Part shown: piece after piece, positions 58,080 to 64,000 of the stretch
Position numbering within the stretch: the stretch's first letter is position 1
Layout of the letters: each line of letters starts with the position of its first letter
NCBI RefSeq assembly: GCF_001704415.2
Contig: NC_030813.1
Span: 11,860,001-11,924,000 of the forward strand
Length of the DNA: 64,000 nucleotides
From: Capra hircus
Lineage: Eukaryota; Chordata; Mammalia; Artiodactyla; Bovidae
Direction: 5' to 3'
Translations under genes and position numbers: made by a program
Notes under the pieces: generated by a model
Databases searched by the model: none
Told to the model about the DNA's origin: nothing
The model's input: the letters and a program-made list of their open reading frames with translations, nothing else

Positions 58080-59425
58080 CATCAAGGATCATGCATGCTT
58101 CTTCCATCCATTTCTTTTATCCAAGACTTAGTTTTAAATAGTGTTACACACCCTAAAAGTACACCATAAATACCAGTTACTAAGAGTTCACTTATTGCAT
58201 TCATAAATATTTAAATAATACATAAACATTTAGAAAAATGTTTGTAGTTGGAGAAGTTTGGAAGAAACACTTTGGCTTTGGAAAATGAATGTAACAGCAA
58301 ATGGACAGGGCAGCTTTAAAAACCTCACATATCCATTTCAAAAAGAATGGCTCAATAGATGACACCATTCAACAAATAGCTGTCTCTTCTTGTTTTACCA
58401 CATGGATTTTCCTGATAGTAGAATCAGAGTCAAGTAAGCTATCCGCGGCGCACCCTTATGATCAAAGACCCTACTTGAGTCTTTTTAAAAGACACCCTTT
58501 GAAATTAATTCCTTTTCAGGTGAATCTGATGAGTTTCCTGAATAGCTGTCCTGTAAGGTGTAAATTTATCCAGGTGCTGAAGTTCAGATCATTTTGTTTC
58601 ATCCTTATGACCTCTCCCAGAGATCAAAGACAAGGGAGGAAACAAAAAGGCTTGGAACTCCTGCTTCTAACAGGAGCTCAGCATGGAAACTTTTTATTTC
58701 AAAGTTTAGTTTCGTTTGGACTTTTTACTATAGCAATATTATGGAATTCATTTTTATGTAGTCTTTTTCTGTATTTTACTTTGATATAATTAGAGTGTGT
58801 AGCAATGTTCTTTTCTCATTCCAGATATTAAATATTCCAAAGAGTGTAACTTCATTGAGACATTCATTTCTCTGTGTGCTTTATTGCAAAAAAGACTTTT
58901 TGTCCCTCCTGCTTTTCCTCCTCTCTCTCCCTAATTCACCCACCACATTTACTTTACTTGGACATGACTCATTATATCATCAGCCTCAGCAAACTAGGGA
59001 GTCTCTGGTTCCCAATGACTACCACAGAATGGGGAAGGAAAGTGATTTTTACTGAGGGCTTCCTTGTGCCGGTTGCTTTTCAAACATCCTGTCATTTGAC
59101 CTTCACATCACCCTGAGGGTAAAATATTTTTATAATTTTGAAAAATATTTATCAAATATGTATATCCTCACTTCATAGGTATATGAATGTTTTAGAGAAA
59201 TTAGGTAAGTTTTTGGTGTTTCAGCTTCTAAGCAGCAGAACATGTATTGGAATCTAAACTTGTGTGGCTTCAACAATATGCTTGCTGTTTTCATCACCCC
59301 ATTCCTTCTGCCATGAAATTTGTAAATACCTTAGTCTGGTCTTCAAAAACCATTTTAGCCTTATCTTTCTTTATCTTTAAACTCTGTACTCCAGCAAAAA
59401 GAATGATTCACTGTTTCTCGAGCCT
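58080..59425. other. Unassigned intronic DNA
   Basis: A 162-codon open frame at 58301-58789 shows no recognisable domain and I do not call it a gene. No repeat recognised. Confidence 0.4.
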
Positions 59426-59429
59426 GTCT

Positions 59430-59760
59430 CATACTTGACTTTCTCCCTCCTTTTGCACAGACTGTTTCCACTCCTTGGAATTCACACCCTATCTCACTTG
59501 GCCCTAATGCCAGTCGCTCATTAAGACTCAGCTAAAATGCCACCTTTCCTATAGGTTTCCATGATTCCTTAGCCAGAAATATTTATTCCAGTGATGACCT
59601 TACATAATTCTTTCTGTTACTGTCTTATTAGGCATGATTTTCCACCTCGTTCACACGCTGGTCCCCTGAGTAGCAAGGCTGATTTATTACCTCCATAAAT
59701 TTCACAGCAGCCAATCCAGTGCTTTGTACTAACAGGCATGAAGAATGAATGAATGAAAAA
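59430..59760 (+). repeat. L2 LINE 3' end (intron 1)
   Basis: TTTTGCACAGACTGTTTCC, AAGACTCAGCTAAAATGCC, CCAGTGCTTTGTACTAACAG and the final GAATGAATGAATGA are L2 3'-end blocks in order. Confidence 0.75.
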
Positions 59761-59824
59761 TGAGTAAACGCTTATTTATTTCCCTCCGGCAGACCATGTG
59801 ACAGAGCAGAAATAACAGAATATA

Positions 59825-60010
59825 GTGAGGAAATCTGAATTACAGTTCTGATTTAGGAAAGTCCAGACTATGACCGTGAATGAGTAATTTAATCTTTTGG
59901 AGACTCCATGATTTTATCTATAGAATAGGAGTAATGACAATCTCAAAGGTTGTAGCACTTAACTGAGATAACATATAAGGAAAATAATTGGAAAACTTTC
60001 AGGTATTATA
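59825..60010 (+). repeat. MIR-like SINE (intron 1)
   Basis: TGAGTAATTTAATCTTTTGG, TATCTATAGAATAGGAGTAA and AACTGAGATAACATATAAGG follow the MIR layout. Confidence 0.6.
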
Positions 60011-60780
60011 TAATTTTTAAGTAAAAATTCCTCTATATTTAGAACTATATCTCCTTAATGTTTAATCACATACTGACTTTAAAAGAACTGACTACTTGTT
60101 CTTTTAAAAGCTGTATGTGTACTCAACATCTCTTTTCCAATTTCAATCTATAAGTACAAAAATTTACAAGTAAATCCCTTATATTTCAGTTTTAATCTAT
60201 TTTATCCATCACGGTTTTTCATATGATATTTTTAGTTCTGAAATGTCCAAGAAGGTGATTAGGGCTCTATTTTTCTTTTAATTTTCTGCACTTGGAGGTT
60301 GTATGTGTTGCTGTTGGTTGTCACGCTTGGCGTGTTGCTCTCATCATGCTTGGCAGAATCTGTTGGAACCCTGCTAAGCCTGTGACAAGCAAAAGCCAGA
60401 TGTATGTTTAAACAGTAACCTTAAGAGTACCACACTAAATGAGAATTAAAAGTTGGGTAGTGGAAAGGCCAGTGATTAATTATTTCAAATTCCTTCAATC
60501 AACAGTAATTAAAAAACATTTTATTGAATATAATTTCTATAACTTATTTATGTTTGCATGCTAGCTTAGCTTGACCCAGGGACGACCACTCAGTAGGTGT
60601 GCAGTAAAGAGTTTTGAATTAAGATTTTGTTCTAGGCTTTGTGGTGATTGGAATTTCGTGTGCTTTATGATCACTATTTCATTACCTCTTAAATGATTAT
60701 ACTGCCTGCAGCATTTGAATCCACAGTGCACGCCAAGACCTGAGTGAAATCTCTGGCAAAATCACACAGTCAAAATTATG
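60010..60780. other. Unassigned intronic DNA
   Basis: No gene or repeat recognised. Confidence 0.4.
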
Positions 60781-60784
60781 CCAC

Positions 60785-61070
60785 TCGCTGCGTAAAATCT
60801 TTTAGAAGCCGCCATTGCCTGTAGACTAAAGCCCAATTCCTAACCATTTCATATAAGGACCTTCAAAATCTGGCCTCTGACAGTCTCCTAACACTTTCCC
60901 ATTATTCCCTCTCTTCATTATCACTGCCAGAATACCAAGGCTATTCCCCTTAAAGCCCTGTTCCCTTCTAAGCAGAATTCGCTTTTCTAGAATGTTCTTC
61001 ATTGTCTTCTGGAAAAATACCATTGCATCCTTCCCGACTATCTACGTCCCCCAGCTCCCCTCCACTACTA
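60785..61070 (+). repeat. L2 LINE fragment (intron 1)
   Basis: GACTAAAGCCCAATTCCTAA, AAGGACCTTCAAAATCTGGC and TTTTCTAGAATGTTCTTC fit the L2 3' region upstream of the part seen at 59430. Confidence 0.6.
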
Positions 61071-61682
61071 CTTGTTTACACCTTTATACACGGGTACACT
61101 TTTTTGGCCTATATAAGAGGCAGCAGTCAGTATGCAAATGATAGGATTCTTAGAATTAAAGGTGTGTTGCACACAACTTTTTCCAACAAAGAACATTGTT
61201 GATCATTTTAAAGCAATGAATGGGACTCTTCTCTCCACTGACCAGACTGAATCAATATCATATCTCTATCATATGGTGAGTATCAGTCTACCAAGTACCT
61301 GGGCTTGGCGGAGAGAAAAGCCAGAAAATAATTACTAAGTCATTGTCCTCTTGCTGAGGAGATACAGTGATTGCTTTCTCAATACTTGGTTGTTCTCGAC
61401 TTGTTGGAGGAGGTAAGGAAGTAGCCCTGGATGAGAGAAAGGCTGGGGAAACTGACAGGACCCTGTGAGAGTATTGGATTGTTCCAGGAGTGTCCAGGCA
61501 AACTGGATAAGCATAATTTGCCAACATTCAGTGTCTGAGAAGGTCCAGTGAGTAGGCGGGCATAGAAGCAGACATCTGAGTGACAGCCAGGATTTGATTA
61601 AATTAAATTCATGATCACAGATCCAAACTAGGCATACAAGAATTCCCAGTGATCCTTTAATCACTGGGCATTTTTGTGTTCA
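61070..61682. other. Unassigned intronic DNA
   Basis: No gene or repeat recognised. Confidence 0.4.
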
Positions 61683-61805
61683 GTGTGTCCAGTTCTTCAG
61701 AACTACTATTTCCAGATTTCAAGTGTGTGTCCAGTTCTTCAGAATTGTGTCCTCTAGGATGTGTCCACGTCTTCAAAACTACTACTTCAAGATTTCTGAT
61801 CTCAA
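61683..61805 (+). repeat. Degenerate ~40-bp tandem repeat, three units
   Basis: Units at 61683-61722, 61723-61760 and 61761-61805 share GTGTCCAGTTCTTCAGAA-type starts and ACTACTATTTCCAGATTTC-type ends with variation. No coding sense is evident. Confidence 0.75.
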
Positions 61806-62210
61806 GCTGCCAATATGCCCTCATCAGCTCACTACTTTACTTCAAAATTCAATTGAGAGAAAAGAAGCAATAGTGAATTATCCCTTTCTCTTACCGATAC
61901 AAAATTTCCGAACCCAGGGGCATCAGTAGCCACGTTGTCTGCTTTCCTTCCTCCAATAGGCGCTGAAGCACTTGCATCTGTCAGACACACACCTCCCAGA
62001 GCTCCTTCCCTCCTCAGACGCTTGATTCTTAAATTTTACCCTTTTTCTCATTTATTATTAATTTTTTTAATCTCTGCAAAATCATTTTCATCTGCATGTG
62101 AATGAATTTTAGTTCCTTGCATCTACAAACAAAAACATGAAAAAAAGTTAATTGACCCAATTTCTCTGCTTTCCTACCTAGCAAAAATTCATGAGTTATC
62201 TATACTTGGA
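61806..62210. other. Unassigned intronic DNA
   Basis: No gene or repeat recognised. Confidence 0.4.
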
Positions 62211-62212
62211 AA

Positions 62213-62440
62213 CTCCATTCTAAATTATTAATTTATACTACATTAATCTACAGTTATATCTGTCAATCTATATTTATCAATAATATCTATATTATACTAT
62301 AGTTATCAATATATTGCAGTATTATAATTATCAATGTATATTACAGTTCTGATAATATAATCTAATACTATAATATCAATTGTATTCATGTATGCCATAA
62401 TAATGTATACTATAGTATTGATGTATACTACAGATGATCA
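62213..62440. repeat. AT-rich degenerate repeat
   Basis: Recurring TATAGTTATCAAT / TATTACAG / ATACTATAGTAT motifs make a low-complexity tract of about 230 bp, rich in short inverted repeats. Confidence 0.7.
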
Positions 62441-62954
62441 AAATTTTAAGATTTTCACTAAATCTGTAATTTATTAGAAATTTACAGAAAGATTATGCCA
62501 TAATCTTGGATCTGAAAAACTCAAGAAGTTTTTAATTGCTTTATTAGACTTAAAGATTATCTTTGAGATTGAATATCACGAGGTTAAAGACTAAGTTATA
62601 TCTTTGGAACACATCAAGTTCTTACAGAAGATAAAGCCATAATAAATGCATAATAAGTTTATGTGAACTGAGTAATTCATACTCATCAATTAAAGTTTAA
62701 TTTAGATTTTTTGAACAGTCTTTAAATCAGTTCAAATACCTAAACTCAGTTTTTTACTTTGAGTCTTGTTTGGATGTCTTTGTAATGCTATAAAATTAAT
62801 TTAATTATACATTTTTCTATCTAAAAGATTTAGTTGAAGATAAAATCTTAGAAGTAGAGATGTAACATTTATTTGGCACTTTAAGTATTAAGTATTATTT
62901 GGCACATATATTATTTTATATGCATGTATTAATATATAATACATATTTTCTAAA

Positions 62955-63125
62955 CTATATATTCTCTAAGCCTCATAATTTGTGTATAAATATTAATATC
63001 CACATTTTACATAAGAAAAAATCAAGCTCTCAGAAGTAAAATGCCTTTGCCAAAGTCCTATGGTAAGTGATGAGACTAGAATTCCAACCCCAAAACTATG
63101 ATTTTTCCACTACATTACACAGATT
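62955..63125 (-). repeat. MIR-like SINE (intron 1)
   Basis: TATCCACATTTTACATAAG, CAAGCTCTCAGAAGTAAAAT and GACTAGAATTCCAACCCC are reversed MIR blocks. Confidence 0.6.
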
Positions 63126-64000
63126 GTTGACAGGATGGATTTGGTATAGCTAGCTGTACAGCTTATCTTTAGAGTAGAAATAAATGAATATCCTGTTCAA
63201 CAACAAAGAGTTAAATATAGTTGTTCTAAGAACCAGAACTCATTTCAAACTGGCTTCCCCATTCAGTTTGAGAACACTGGGGTGCATTCTTGGTTTTCAT
63301 TTGTTTTATATATAAATTAAGGATAATGTTATAAGTTTACTTTTCAGAATTTTTAATACTTAAATTATTAATCAAAATATTAACCACTGGAGAATTTGCT
63401 AAAGCCTTCATTCCTTTCGTTCCTCTGGGCTCTTCCTCAGAAGTTTTTTTCATAAGGTCTAGAATGGGGCCTGAGATGCCATATCTCTGTCACTCTGTCT
63501 GGTAATGCTGAAGTTGTGCATCTGAGAACTACATTGATAACACTGATAATACACTGATTGATAACAGTACAGTTTGGGCATTTAATGTTCCATGACTGTT
63601 TATTACCATCTTTATCTCTCTCTTTTTACTTTTTTAACCATTTATGTAGCACTCACTCTATGCATCCTGAAATTAAAGGTGCTAGGAAATGTAGGCATTT
63701 GACACGTTGCTTTTTTCTTTTAGAACCATTCTACTACAAGGCCAACCTAAAGAAAGTGGACATTTATTTTGGGGTCTTGTTTAACTCAAACTATGAATTT
63801 GATCAAGTTGGCATCAGTTCCATATACATGTATATCCAAATTTTCTACAGGGGTGTACATAGCCTAGCATAGCTGAGGAATTCATTGTCATCACTTACCT
63901 TCAAAAGAAAACTGAGGCATTGGGATCAGGAGTCTGAGATTTGCTAAACTAATTTAATGACTTGGGTCTAACATTAACATTTTTCCGATCGCTTTTCTTT
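63126..64000. other. Unassigned intronic DNA to window end
   Basis: No ARSJ second exon, other gene or clear repeat recognised. The 104-codon frame at 63558-63872 has no known domain. Confidence 0.4.

Noticed and set aside
58301..58789. A 162-codon open frame in ARSJ intron 1
   Set aside because: No recognisable domain or splice context, and AT-rich composition like the surrounding intron. Possible by chance in 64 kb.
51362..64000. ARSJ exon 2
   Set aside because: Exon 2 should give an open frame of over 400 codons with sulfatase motifs. None exists in the intronic stretch, so it must lie beyond the window.

Overview
The window is nuclear DNA of a ruminant, most likely a bovid (cattle, sheep, goat or a relative). 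It is full of BovB (RTE-type) LINE fragments, the Bov-tA and Bov-A2 SINEs derived with them, a ruminant-type L1 3' end and cetartiodactyl CHR-type SINEs. These lie on an older mammalian layer of L2, MIR, L1, MaLR LTRs and DNA-transposon fossils. I cannot tell the species from the sequence alone.

Only one protein-coding gene is supported. Exon 1 of arylsulfatase J (ARSJ) lies on the + strand, with coding sequence at 50955-51355. It sits in a CpG island of roughly 49.9-51.35 kb and ends in a strong GTAAGT splice donor, splitting a codon in phase 2. The exon encodes the N-terminal signal/anchor segment, the Asp-Asp metal-binding motif and the CTPSR formylglycine motif of a sulfatase. The rest of the catalytic domain is not in the window, so everything after 51356 is the start of a long first intron.

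Layout: 1-49.2 kb is gene-free flank upstream of ARSJ. It is densely packed with repeats, with over 25 ruminant SINE copies and about ten BovB copies, many bounded by target-site duplications that can be read directly. Nested insertions are clear at 28.8-30.5 kb (MaLR LTR, then another LTR-like element, then SINE and BovB), at 31.6-33.2 kb (SINE inside BovB) and at 34.4-36.9 kb (BovB next to a SINE, with a second BovB inside it). 49.2-51.35 kb is the promoter/CpG island and exon 1. 51.36-64 kb is intron 1. In contrast to the flank it holds only one young ruminant SINE (56.5 kb) and otherwise old L1, L2, MIR and unassigned sequence.

I saw no operon, CRISPR array, phage, functional RNA gene or recognisable new multi-gene system. 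The observations most worth checking are a chain of mutually exclusive hairpins at 16.6 kb, a duplication of about 78 bp flanking a SINE at 0.2-0.5 kb, a SINE-BovB fusion reading frame at 31.6-32.4 kb, an out-of-frame ORF overlapping the ARSJ start, and two unclassified blocks at 27.1 and 57.5 kb. Repeat family names come from recognising consensus-like sequence by eye, not from a database search.
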